Source of the DNA: Endocalyx cinctus
Lineage: Eukaryota; Ascomycota; Sordariomycetes; Amphisphaeriales; Apiosporaceae
DNA: 64,000 nucleotides
Reading direction: 5' to 3'
NCBI GenBank assembly: GCA_001600455.1
Contig: BCKC01000001.1
Span: 310,001-374,000, forward strand
Positions within the stretch are counted from its first letter, which is position 1. Each line of letters opens with the position of its first letter. The position numbers and the translations under genes were made by a program. Below the pieces are notes generated by a model. It saw nothing but the letters and a program-made list of their open reading frames with translations. It was not told the DNA's origin and did no database searches. This document shows, one piece after another, positions 1-12,300 of the stretch.

Positions 1-2175
1 TTCTTGAATTGGTATAGGAGTCTCGATTGGAAGCAGGCTAGCCGGTTCAATCAACGGATCCCCCGCCATGTCTACTGGAGGAATTTCTGGCACAGGCGGA
101 GCCGCAGACAGAGAAGTCTCCGCTGGGGCTATGTTTGTCGCCGTTTCTGCCGGAGGTTCATCTCTAATCGGAATGGCTTGATCGGGAACCTCATTCTTAG
201 GCGGGGACTTATCCTCATTATCATTAGTAGACGGTGATTTACCAAACCTTTGCGCTCTCAGTAGGCTCAATCTCTGTTTTGCCGTTAACGGCGCACCGTT
301 GCCAGGCTGGTTCACGTCCATTTTCACCGGAGTTACCGTCTGGCGGCTGGATTGAGGAGAGGGCGACGATGATCCGGCGCGTGATAAAGTTCGGCTTCTA
401 GAGCGTCTGCTGAAAAAGTTATGCCTCTTAATCTGTGCCTCGGAAGGAGAACTTTGTTCGAGACTTTGAACTACAGGTGGCGACGCAGTTCTGGTGTGAG
501 CATCAACCTTACTCGAATTCTGTCCGGAACTAGGAAGGCCGAATCGAGTTTGCGTTTCAAATGGTGGAGCGCCGGAGGAGAAGTCCGCGTTTGACACCGC
601 TAATCTAGCTATAGTCTGGATTGAGGTGTCGCTGGGGAAAGTCACTATAGGTGATACAATCTGCGCGGCTTGATACTCATTCGAGAATGAAGTGCTATTC
701 GCGAATGATGACTGTTGAATGGAGAGACTCTCAGAATTGGGTGTATTCAACGATAGCTTAGAAACGGCACTGTTTGTCTCCGTAGGCGTAGGCTGTGATG
801 TCGGTAAGATGTCAGGTCCAGTCTGGACTTGAGTTAATAGCTTCAGGCCTGGTTTCTGAATACTAGATTTATTACTTGCAGGATCGGTATCCAAAGAATG
901 AGGCTGAGTCAAGCTTTTATTCGAGTAATCAATACTAGGCGGGCCGGATTTTGACCTAATGATACTATTTACCAATTCTTCACGGTGAATTGAAATATAA
1001 GGGTCAGGTTGATGAGAAGGAATCTCAGAATATGAGCGAGTGTTGGTTGAGTAGGATTGTTGAAATGACTGTGTGTTAGTACTCGAATGTGCTTGACTTT
1101 GGCTATCCTCCTCTAATAAGTGGGGCACAGACTGATGTGCTTGAGACGCGGGCGCTGATGTCCCGGAAACTTCTTGAGAATCTGCGATAACGCGTTGATC
1201 GACACTCGTAGCCTCAACGCCCTCGTTTCTTTGAGTATCTTGAGAATTTGTGATTTGGCTATCTTTCAACCCAGTTGACGATGATGATCTTCTTGACGAT
1301 TGCGCTGACTGCGACGGTTCGGTGGGAAAAGATTGAGTCGGTGTTATGACTTGAAATTTAGCGTGGGAAAAGGTTTCTTCTGTCTGCCTCGTCTGCGCCG
1401 CCGGTTCGTCTCCCTTTTGGCTAATTCGTTCTGACTTGTTGTCTTCACTAGGGGTAACCGTCCCGCTGCCGTCTTCCAAGCTCGGAGAGTCCTCGGTGTG
1501 GCTATGCGTCCGTCGTCGCTTATGCGTCGTTATCTTTCCTGGTTCTTCGGGTAATGGTTCCTGGGGAAGACCGCGATCTGAATCTAAATCGGATGTTTGA
1601 TGCCGCTCAGGTCTTCGTCTCTTCCTTTTCCGATTTGGCGAATTTACCGCATCCGCGTCTTTTATGGGATCTTGAGATTCCGTGGCTACCCCTTTCCTAT
1701 GGTTGGTAGCGGTAGGAGTAGTTTTGGTCGGCGTTGATACGTCGTTCTTCTTTTTCTTTAACCAGTCAGTAATCGCAGCCTTATTTACATGATGCGCCGG
1801 TTCCTATATATACATTCGTTTCGCATCAGTCATCTTGAACTCGATATATGTCCATATGTCGACATATATATATATGTTCCATACGTGGGAATGTCATACC
1901 CAGCTAGGTTCAAAAGGTTGCCCGTCTTTGTCGGTACCGTCCCACTCTATCAGGTAAGATGTTGCGCCGTCTTGAACCCTCTCGTCGATGATATCTCGCA
2001 AGCGATACCAAGTGCCGGTCCTTCTTCGTTTCGCGCTCTGCTTGGACGACCGGGTCTTCTTCGGGGTGCTTGTCGGGGTGCTAGTCGGGGTGCGCTCTTT
2101 GGCTTGTCGGGTCAAAGATGGGCGCCTTTCGATATCGTATATTGTGTTGTTTCTTCGGGAGCTACTCGAGTTCAT
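1..2175 (-). CDS. Chromodomain protein, CDP-2/HDA1-complex-like (3' end beyond left edge)
   Basis: Likely a chromatin reader that binds methylated histone tails through its chromodomain. Exon 1 is 2175-1900 and exon 2 runs from 1803 off the window edge; the 96-bp intron (GTATGA...TATAG) is phase 0. The chromodomain spans residues about 57-108: WYRLRDIIDE, the core YLIEWDGTD, then EPSWE split from PAHHVNKAAITDW by the intron. Splicing restores the canonical EPSWEPA motif, which supports the junction. After it come about 580 open codons of low-complexity sequence rich in Ser, Thr, Gln and Pro, with basic patches such as RKRKRRRPER, suggesting a nuclear protein. Near the edge is the segment LTAKQRLSLLRAQRFGKSP. 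The layout (N-terminal chromodomain, long disordered middle) resembles fungal CDP-2-type subunits of the HDA1 deacetylase complex, whose Hda2/3 domain would lie outside this window; that assignment is inference. The start is the first ATG of the open frame. Confidence 0.8.
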
Positions 2176-2487
2176 TGACAAAGATTTCCCTTGAGGAGTG
2201 GCTGGGACGAAACAAAACCCATAATTAGCCTTTTCTTTACAAATATGAAAATAAAAGTTCTAAGTATACAAGTATACGATCAATGTAATGCGCAACCAAA
2301 AGCTTCTTCTCACCAAAGCGATCCTCCTGAGTAGATGGGAGGTCCACTAGAAGAGAGAAGTTTTGTCAGTTTATTATTTTTTCTTCCTTTCTTTGCGTAT
2401 GTGTTTTTTTGAAGCTGCGTACATCAAATGATGATATGTGAGATGCAAGATGGGTTTGAGGTTTACGTAGAAAGGGAAAAATAATTA

Positions 2488-2536
2488 GATATGATATGAT
2501 ATGATATGATATGATATGATTGATATGATTGATATG
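2488..2536. repeat. GATAT pentanucleotide microsatellite
   Basis: About seven tandem copies of a five-base GATAT unit, followed by two diverged copies carrying an extra T. It is in non-coding DNA upstream of the chromodomain gene. Confidence 0.9.
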
Positions 2537-3356
2537 TATGGCGATAAGGAAGGAGCTCTTGCTTAGTTTCACATTTAAGTAGTTACGTACTATTGACAGC
2601 CGAAGCCGACCGTTTATCATTGGCCTCCATTATAACATAGCGAGTTAAACAGGGGGTAACCCCTTATATACTTCTATGGCAGACCTGGCTAAGGCCGCTA
2701 TATTTGTCTTGGCTTACCGACGTACAAGTAAGGCCAGGGAGGGAACGATAGGTGCGGGTATAGCAGCAGGGCCTACCATAGTATCACTGAAGATTAGCTA
2801 ATTATTACTGTACTAAACGGGACGTATAGTGATTACCATTGCTTAAAGAAGATTTGGGATTGTGGGGTTTGATTGGAATACTGTCTGTACGTATACGGTA
2901 CGTGTAATATGTATGTAGTGTCATGTAGGTATACCAAATAGGTAAGATACTTACTATATGTAAATAATATTTAAGATACAGTATATATAATACTTTCCCA
3001 ATATTAAAGAGAGAAGAGAGGGAAAAAAAGGAAAGGAAAAGGGTTGGTGTCTAAAACAAAATGAGGTCACGATTTTGGAGAAATATAGAAGGATAAAATA
3101 AAAACGATTATTGAGAAAATAAGAGACAGAAAAAAAAAGAGGAAAGAAAAGAAAGAAAATGGTAACAACAAGAATATTGTTAGGAAAGTAATAACATACG
3201 TATATATCCTTTCACGTTACCAGGTTTTGAAACTCCCTTAAACCGAAGAATAGGGAGAAAAAGAATAGTAGAGTGAAAGGAAAGGTAAAGGAAGAAAATA
3301 AATATATTAGCCGTGATACTTGTAGTCTAATGAAAGATTCTGTGGGCCGAGTCGAG

Positions 3357-3384
<28 letters not shown>
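3357..3384. repeat. 28-base poly-A run
   Basis: An uninterrupted run of 28 A residues in AT-rich intergenic DNA, the longest homopolymer noticed in the window. Its length could vary between assemblies. Confidence 0.9.
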
Positions 3385-3390
<6 letters not shown>

Positions 3391-3929
3391 TTAATAGTTT
3401 TAAACAACTAATAATGTATAAAGTAAACCACCTACTAATAATAAGTAAATAAAATATAGGGAGGTAAACGGGATATAGATCGAATTATAATTACCAAGGT
3501 AGTATAGAGTGTAGAGTAGTCCCGTGTAGTAAATAGTAGTAATGGAAAATCAAATTTTGATTAGAAGTCAAGTAACCAGTTTTTCTTAGGACGTCGAAGG
3601 TAAGAAAGAAGAGGGTGGATAGAACCGGCCTCGATAAATCCACTACCAATAGCGAGAGTACACATAAATCGATGGATCTTAACGGGTAGATGAAATAAAG
3701 AAAGAAAAAAATGAGTTGATGCCTGATAATATGTATTAAAACTACCGTACTGAGTAATGAAAGTCGTTACCCGGACAAACAACTTGAACGATGGAAACCA
3801 TTCACGGGTAGAAACGATTCGTACGTGGAAAAGTATGTACGGATAGTGGACATGTATGTATACTAAAATACTAGATCGTTGAAGTTACTAACCTAGGCCA
3901 ATAACTGATAGTTTCAAGGTACGCCTACA

Positions 3930-3930
3930 T

Positions 3931-3965
<35 letters not shown>

Positions 3966-3984
3966 AATATATACATACATACAT
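3930..3984. repeat. Compound AC/AT/ATAC microsatellite
   Basis: A run of AC dinucleotides passes into a longer AT run and then into ATAC tetranucleotides. It is intergenic with no coding potential. Confidence 0.9.
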
Positions 3985-4796
3985 AATAACTAAACGTATG
4001 TTTCAAAGACAGTCATTTATCCTTACGAGGTATTGAGTTTGCCTACCTTTCTGACTGCTTTGAATCTATGACTGATTTAAGTTCGTATTACCAACTTAGT
4101 TCTCACTCGCTAGCATACCAAGGGGTTAAACGAGATGGAATGAGATGGGATGAGATGAGATGAAAAAGTAAGAAGTCAGGAAGTCAAGTTTCTATATTGC
4201 GTGAGGGGGAGAGCGATGATAAGAACAGAGAAGAAACAAAAAGGAAGTCTTGTTAACTATATCTGCAAGCTGCCGCGAACATATGATAAGAAGCATACAT
4301 AAAAAAAGCAATGTAGATGGGGGGAATGATAAATCAACATCACAGGCAGACAGGTAGGCGCCGACTGTTATTCATCTTAATAATATTCCTTTTCTATATT
4401 TGAAGGTGTAAAATGGGAGTAACTATACTAATAATAATAACAACAACAACAGTAAACTACTCTTTGCATGGATCTTTGAACGACCAACTGAACCAATTTT
4501 CGTCTAAACCATCCCAATCCTCATCGCTGATAGAGTCTAGGTTACTTCGTATATAGTACAAGAAAGCAGAAGAAAAGAGAGTTAAGAGATCCAACCCTCC
4601 TCCAAAAAAGGTATAAATCAACGCCATGCTTTAGGGTTTGCCCAACCGTTTTGAAGCCACCTTTTTCCCTAAAAAAAAAATAAATAAAAAGATATCCTAT
4701 CTGAATAAAATCATTACTCATCCAATAAACCAAATCAGGATGCCAAAAGAGAGAAAGAAGGAATGTAAAAAATAACCCATCCTTTCCTCATTACCC

Positions 4797-7700
4797 TTAA
4801 CGAGCAAGCAACTCCCCCTTGTCCACCATCTGCTTAAACAGATCATTCGGCTCCTCGAACGTATAATCCGGTCCACGCACGACGCGATCGACCTCCTCCC
4901 TGACGAAAGGGTAGACGTCCTTCCAAGCATTCCTGCCCATCCAGCAATCGAGGTGACCGTAACCCGGGACGACGCGCCTGCGATACAGGATACCGTCGTC
5001 CATACGGGTGCCGAACTGATCCGTGAGGATCTCGTACGTCCTCTCGGTGCTCTCGGGGCTCAGCACCGCGTTATCGCGGCCGACGAACAGCAGGATCGGT
5101 ATCCCCTTGAGGCGGGCGATGTTCTCGCGCGTGTCCAGACGCTCGTAAAGGGGCGCGTTGGACATGACCCCTCCGTGGGTACCTTGACGCATCAGCAGGT
5201 GTAGGAGCGTCATGTTGACGCCGCCGAAGAACCGGTCGATCTGCCGGTGCGTCGCCTCGTTCAGGTTCCGGTGGTTCCAGCACCGCCCGAACACGAGCGA
5301 GGTCCGGTGGCAGCTCGCGTTGTTGCAGATCTCCTCGCGCGAGTCCGGCATGAACCGGAGCGCCTCGTTGAGCGCCTTCTGGATAAAGCTGTCGTTCTTG
5401 CTCGTCGAGCAGCTGAACCACGAACCCGCTATCGCGCGGTAGAGCCGGTCCGCCGGGATCGGTAAGGCGAGCGCCTTGATCATGTTCATCGAGTTCCAAA
5501 TCGGGTTCATGAACACTTGGCTGCACGTGAGACCCGCGATCCAGCTTCCCGGGATCGTGCCGTCGAGCAGCCCCGTCGACAGCGCCACGCTTCCCATGCA
5601 GTGCGCGATGGTATAGATCTTGGCCGGCTCCTTCTTTTCCGGATCGGTGCTGTCGTCGTACTCTGGGTACTCGGATCGGATCTTCTCGAGACACGCCTTG
5701 ATATCGAGGCGGGCGTCGAACGTCGTCCAGTCGTTCTGCGCCACCATCAGCGCCCCGATTCGGTGCACCGTGATGAAGACGCGATATCCGGCCCGCCGGA
5801 GGTAGTTGACCGCGTGGTAGCGGATGGTCGGCAGCGCGAAGATCTGGTGGTCGACCGAGGCGCCGGGGACCATGAATAAGTTCTTAGTCGGGATATTCGG
5901 GTTCGACGAATCCCACATGTGCATGCTTGTAGTGACGCCGTCGCGAGCTACGATCTTGTAGGAATGGGTGGGGACCGTATCGTTGAGGAAGCCAGCGTAC
6001 GCGTGGGTGGGGTATTGGAGGAAAGTGAAAGGGGACAAGAAGAGCGATAGAGACTTTCTCGTGAAGAAGTTCATGAACTTGGCTGCGCTCAGCAATCTGC
6101 CCCAGGATCCGCTACCGGTAGGTGCGAGCGTCATGATCTGAGAACTAAAGTCCTTCATCGTAATACTCATCATACCCTTGGCGACGACGTTTCCCAGCAG
6201 GCCTTCCTCGTCTGCGTTAGCCTCATCGCGGTGGCGTTCAGTCATGTATTCGGTGATGGTGACGTATAAAGTGCTAGTCGACTTCCAGAACTGGGTGGGC
6301 GATAAGGCGACGGACGAGTCTACCACCTTATAACCGTGGAAGTGAAGTTTTTTGCCGTTTATGCCACGCATATCGAAGTCATAGGTTAGGTTACGAGTGC
6401 CGGGTGCCTTGTGATCAACCAAGAAGAGTTGAAAGTCTCCGCGCTGAACCATGAACGGGGACCCAGGCAGGGTAGGGCATACGAAAGTGCCGGTAAGGGT
6501 GGCCTTGTGACTGGGGTCATGTACGATAGATCGGGTATTGAAAGAATGAATACTAAGGAAAAACCGAGCCGTTTCGCACTGCGATTTGGCTACTCTCGCG
6601 GCTAGTTCATAAGTATCCGGGTTGTCCCGCGAGAAACCGCGACTGCTGTGAATAAACCCGGACATTACTTCGGTGAACCCGAAGCCGCAGTCTTTCATTC
6701 TCTGAGCCATATCCATGGACTTGTGCGTGTGTGAGATCCGGTTGTTCTCCTCCCTGTCATCTTTGCCTTGACGAGTGTGGTGGTTATAGCGAGGGTGCTG
6801 AGGGGAGCCAAAAAGATCAAGAAGACCATTCTTTTGCATATTGATATGCAAGTTCTTCTTTTTGGCGTAGTGCTCAACGGATCGCTCCGCTAAAGCGGTA
6901 ATTGTGGCAAAGGGGTTGGCACCAAGGGCGGTCGGGATGACGGCGGCATCGGTAACGATGAGACCGTCATGTACGTGTTTCCCACTGCCAGTGAATACTT
7001 CACCCACGTGATTGGTCACACCAGTTGCGCCGGAGTCGGCCATACAAGCACCGCTATTTATAGTTAGCAACGTCGTACAACATGAAATGCAACCCAAACA
7101 AGTATCTATTTAGTATACTTACCCAATCGGGTGAACGGTGATTTGCTGACCATTCATCAAAGACTCGCAGGGGTTCTTGACAAAAGTGCCGCCAACAGCC
7201 CTCGTCGCCTTCTCTAATACACGGTGGAGGTATCTCACATGATCGCTGCGGCCGACTCCGATGAATTCGAGTACCGGCTTGTCATCCTTTAGCGTTAAAA
7301 TCGCTTGGTTGCCTGGAAGCAGGTTAGATTTCAATTCTTCACGAGAGAAACCGAAAGTTACTCACTATCGTGGGACATGATCAGGTAAACTTGGGTCCTT
7401 TCGACTGCTCCTTTTCGGAAGTATGGACCAAGGAAGAAGCTACCGGCGCGCGCCAGGTTCCCTTTGAAGCGCTCAACGAGGGACTCGTCTGTGGATTTAA
7501 TGCTACCTGGTAATAGTTCAAGCATTATCTGCATGAACGGGGCCAGGGCGCCTGCGATGGTGCCTTCTTCGATCACGTATCCATCCTCGGGGTTAGTATG
7601 ACCGCTTCTGTTATCGATGATACCAGTTATACAAGGACCGATCGGGTGATACGGAGAGGGGAAAGATTTCCCGATCGAGTTACATTCGTAATCGGTGTTA

Positions 7701-9271
7701 TACCTATCGTCGAGTTAGCATACCTGATCGGCTTCTTCGGGATTTGAAAACCGTATGTCTTACCCAAAGGCGAGCATGTCACCATTCCCGCTCATGTTCT
7801 GACCAACCGTTGCGCTCATGTCGAGACCCATCTCTCTGCTCCTTAAGAGGATCTCGGTAGTAGCAATGGAGCCGGCCCCAAGGAAAACTGCGTCCCTCGC
7901 GTGCACCCACATGAGATCTCCATGCAGATTAGACTTGAAGTGACCACGGTTCCTGCCGTGCCAGGCAAAGTAGACGATATATCCCGTTCGGTCAGGTGCC
8001 TTGGTGATGTATCTGACCTCGGATTCGCAGAACATATCAGCACCCCAGTTCCAAGCGTCGGCCAAGTACGTGACGAGAGTAGTAGTCTTCGAACCATCGT
8101 TCAACCCGGTCATGTCTTGCCCGGTCGAAGCTGAAGCCGACATTTCCACGCCGCAGGAGTTGGGTCCATTGCGGAAACGGGTAGTCTGTCTGACACGACG
8201 GAACTTTTCGTCCATGTTCAGATGATGAGCCTGTTTCTTCAGGAGCTCAAGCTTCGGTAGATCCGGCCAGTCTTCTGGGTATTCTGCAGGCTCTAGAACC
8301 GCCGCAGCCTTTTCATAATCTTCATCAGATTGTTAGTTATGATTACAATAACCAAGCAAGAGATATATTCGGATTAGCCAGGGACTTACAAGGTTTCAAA
8401 CATCCCGGATGTTTCCTAATTTCTTCGGGCCAATGTTCTAAGGTTAACGCGTCGTCATCCGCTTCGAGGAAAACGTTCGCATTTATTAAACTTGTTCCTC
8501 CCAGACCTATAGATAAATTTCATTAGTTCATATGAACTTTGTTGTAAAGAGATGTCACGGCGTTGCATGATTAACTTACCATTACCAACCACCGCGTTCT
8601 GACCCTCACCGAGAATGACATGAAACATGCCGGTCGGGTCACCTCCCTCGACAGTCTTGCTAGGCAACCACTGGGGAGCGAACTCGCCCGAGTAGTGGAC
8701 CTGCTCGAGAGAATCTGTGGTCGAGACGGGGTACTCGCCCGGCCAGCGTTCCCGTCCACGCTCGAGGACGCAAACCGACCGGCCGGTGCGAGCCATTCGG
8801 GAGGCAGCGACGCCGCCGCCGTAGCCCGAGCCTATGACGACGCAGTCGTAAGAGTGCCGCATAAGCTCTACGGGCTTCGACAGGCGAGGAAATGTGGCGG
8901 TCTTGGGGTTGTCCTCCCATGATCTTATCTGGGCGTAGGTGTGAGAGCGAGGTCCGTGAGCTTCATTTTCGTGCGGACCGAGTGCAGGAATCCGATGTGA
9001 GTGTCTGCGGTCTAATTCTGGACGTAGGGGATCAACGGGGACACCTAGCCCCGGGACTTGATCGTCACCCGGGACTTGATCGTCACCCGGGACTTGATCG
9101 TCACCCGGGACATTGAGTTCTGGAGAATCGCTATTTGTCATACTTTCTGGTGGGTGACCGGGACTCTGGTCAAAGCTATCGATTGAGGCGTGTGAAGAGG
9201 CGACGCTTGATGCTCGACGGCTACGTGTGGCGCCAGGATGTAACGACGATCTGCCATTCGTTTTTCTGTTG

Positions 9272-9304
<33 letters not shown>

Positions 9305-9372
9305 CCGACGCCGTTGGTTTTAGGCGGGCTCATGCCACTGCTAGAACCGGACTCTTGAGACTCGGGAGACAT
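4797..9372 (-). CDS. GMC (cholesterol-oxidase-like) oxidoreductase fused to alpha/beta-hydrolase
   Basis: Predicted bifunctional enzyme of 1416 residues: an FAD-dependent oxidase or dehydrogenase of a sterol-like alcohol plus a C-terminal hydrolase. Six exons: 9372-8580, 8506-8390, 8319-7764, 7703-7366, 7312-7123, 7053-4797, all with GT-AG introns of 53-73 bp. Residues 1-170 are low complexity, with an 11-His tract (24-34) and three VPGDDQ repeats. The FAD motif GSGYGG is at 181-186, inside VVIGSGYGGG. The GMC C-terminal signature TVHPIGG ends near 666 and is restored by joining exons 5 and 6. A beta-rich middle segment (about 785-940) follows. The hydrolase covers about 1020-1410: the nucleophile elbow AHCMGS puts Cys1150 where Ser is usual, with Asp1325 (GRDNAV) and His1365 (GYGHLD) completing a triad. 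No signal peptide is seen. Oxidase/hydrolase fusions of this layout occur in bacteria and fungi; the substrate is unknown. Confidence 0.88.
9051..9113. repeat. Tandem 18-bp coding repeat (VPGDDQ x3)
   Basis: Three near-identical 18-bp units in exon 1 of the oxidase-hydrolase gene encode three in-frame VPGDDQ hexapeptides, followed by a partial fourth (VPG). The unit is a multiple of three, so copy number can change without a frameshift. Confidence 0.9.
9271..9303. repeat. Trinucleotide repeat encoding 11 histidines
   Basis: Eleven consecutive His codons (ten CAT, one CAC) on the minus strand form an uninterrupted polyhistidine tract near the N-terminus of the oxidase-hydrolase protein. Confidence 0.9.
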
Positions 9373-12300
9373 GGTGTATTAAAACCGAATTAGTAGACGA
9401 AAGAGATGTAAGATATGGACCGAAATTGCGTCTCGATGGCGACGCGAAGATCGCAAGCTTCCCAACCGGTAACTAACGATGAATGATTGAGAATAATGAA
9501 ACAATTGGAATAGATAAAAATGTAGGTTAGGTAGGAGGAATAAGCTCGAGCTATGTAAGACACGGTTTTACAAGGGAGGTAGATGAGATTGTGCCGGGAT
9601 TCCCAATTGTCAGCTACCCCTAGGATGATTAGTTCGGGAGGATGATGATCATATATATTAGGTATTCATATGGTTAGGGTCTCAGACGACAAGACTCCGA
9701 GTCTCACCCAAGATCCAACGTTTACAAGTATATACTTTGTAATATTCTAATCGGATTGTAAGGTACATAGTATATACTATGTAGTGTACTTGTAAAGGAA
9801 ATAACGGGTAGAGAGGTTCAACGGTGAGTTACCGAAAATAAACCTTACCCCATGCTTATAACACCCACTACAAACGATGGTTCCATCTTTTTTTCATTTT
9901 TTTATTTGCTGTAATGAGATCACATAATGATCGGCTACAGAACGCTGAGGCAGGGCTGAAGGATTGCAGGCGTTGATCGGCACATAATAATTGGTCGCGT
10001 TTCGAGAGAGGTCTTCAAGGCAGCATGTCAAATGGGGCGGGGTTACTTTTCGGGGTTCCATGAGTGATACGACATCTTCTTGGGGCCACCATTGTACATG
10101 TTAGAATGTAGTACTGTGCAGTACGCATGTCTCTCGACCCAGGATTTCTCGGAATAGAACAAATCATTCAATGGTAAAATATTGAAGAAATTTAGGCTTG
10201 CTGCAAGACCGGACGAAACTAACTCAAAACGAGTAAATGGCCTAGGGCTATCGTCAGCATGTAGAATCCAGAAATGGAAACAAGACCCCGGTCAGAATAA
10301 TTAGCGAATACTATAGCCAGGTATGTGCACTATACTTGTATGTATTATGTAGAGGGTGGAGTGTCAGAAATTCTATTGCGCTGCGCAGTAAAACAAAAGC
10401 ACCGATTGATCAGAATGCTTTTTTTTTTTTTTAATAGAGAATAAACTATATTATTATACTACCACTTCAAAGTTGGAACATTCAAATATTTCTTATTTGT
10501 CGTACCTCAAGTTTTTATCTTATTGTGGTGCGAATAGCTTCCTTTTTTTTTTTTTTTTTTTTACTATCGCGTTCAGCTATCAAATTTCAAGCCCTTGTTT
10601 ATTACGAGTATAGCCTCAGAATATAAACTACGATAAATTTAAAATAGCTACATCCACTACGCTAAGTTACATTAGTTAGTATCCAATATTCCAGGTCCAG
10701 GGGAGCGGGATAGCATGTCCTTAAAAAATGTATATAGTAGGTTAGTATACTACTGGATAAACCCTCGTATGCTAGTGTATATGGTGGTGTAGAATTCTAG
10801 TATAGCTATGCCAGTATAGTGCAAGTGGCAGAGGCAGTGACACCGCATGTTCATCCATGATCTACGTGTATACCTAGGTATGTATGTACTTGGTATGTAG
10901 TACAATACAGTGTATTGGGAATAGTGTAGTGTAGTATAGGAATCATTTCATCATCGATTTAGAGCTGATTGACGAATTAGCAGAGACAGGGATATTCTAT
11001 ACTACTTGATATGTACGGACATGGACAGAGAACCCTTGGTATTCCACTTGATAGGTCAGCTATTTTATCACCTATCTGTATGTACAGGACTAGGACCGTA
11101 AGATTATGTACTTAGCCACCTGAACCTACCCAGCTAGCCAGCTAGTGTAGGTACACAACATCATGGTCGAATCCATCCAGCCATGTGTTTCCAAGATAGA
11201 CTAATCTTGGCTTCAGATAGTGTAGTGGTGGAAAGACATTCAAGATGGTTACACCTACACGACTATATAAAAATACAATATCAGCCACGAGGTAAGTGTG
11301 ACACTGTCTTACACATGGTACGCAGGGGAAGATCGTAAAAATAAACAAATGCTACCCATAAAGTTGCCTTTTGGTATAGGACTTCATTCCTAAATCAATT
11401 GGAAAAGGTAAATTAAAAAAAAAAAAAAAGAAGGGGTGAGGCAGAAAAGGCTAGATTTCACTTTTGCATCAGCGACAATTGGGGGTTTTCTCCTTTTTTT
11501 TTCTTTCTTCTCAAGGAGTGAGAATTGGCCGAAGATTCCGATATTTACGCCAATGTTCAGATAACACCCCCCTGAGCAAGGAAGTCCCAGCTCGGTTGAG
11601 GGGGGGATAATCAAATCCCAAGAGAACGGGAGACGAAAGGAGGGAAGAGCCGGGATCGATCCAAAATAGCGTGATTGAGTTATCCATCACGAGGGGCGTG
11701 TGTTTCAACGGTTAATAAGGCTGAAAGATTCTCGTCTTCCGATAGGTCTTCCTCACCCAGGCAGTCAGGGCAGTCAGGGCAGTCAAGCCAGGAACTTTTC
11801 TCAGGTTCTGGCCAGTGACGATATCCAGGCTAGGGTCTGAAAGCTGAGAACGAACAATCGCGACGGATTCAAGGTAACCAAACCCTAAGCCTGTCTACCT
11901 CCAAGGCTGACTGAGCCTCCGGCGCACATTAGCTATAGCCGGGTGCAAGGTTGATTCGTATAAAAGAAGCCCTCCTGTTTTTTTTTTTTTTCCTTTCACA
12001 CTAAGATTAGTATGTGTACCATACTATGTAGTAGATGGTGGAGGGTAATCATGGGAAAAGGCCCGAAGTAACCGTGTCGAGCTGACGCCTCTAGTACCAT
12101 AAGCTGAAAAAAAAAATATCGACACAGAAGCCAAGAAGAGGAATGAATAGGTTTAATTAATTGATCGATTGCCTATCATCCGCTCTCCCCTGTTTGCTTA
12201 CTTGGGAGACCATGTTGTGTTCGGAATGAAGATTTAGGCTTTCTTACAAAGATTGGTTGATATATGCTAGGTATTTCTCTTGGAGTAATCATAAAATTAA

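Larger units (their letters stand above)
2176..4796. other. AT-rich intergenic region, no gene seen
   Basis: This stretch separates the chromodomain gene's 5' end from the 3' end of the oxidase-hydrolase gene. Frames are short and low in complexity. It holds microsatellites and a long poly-A run, listed separately. The right end (about 4500-4796) should contain the 3' UTR of the oxidase-hydrolase gene; the left end should hold the chromodomain promoter, but no clear box is recognised. Confidence 0.6.

Noticed and set aside
5071..5694. 207-codon minus-strand frame overlapping the hydrolase exon
   Set aside because: Arg/Pro/Gly-rich shadow frame produced by GC-rich codons of the true frame.
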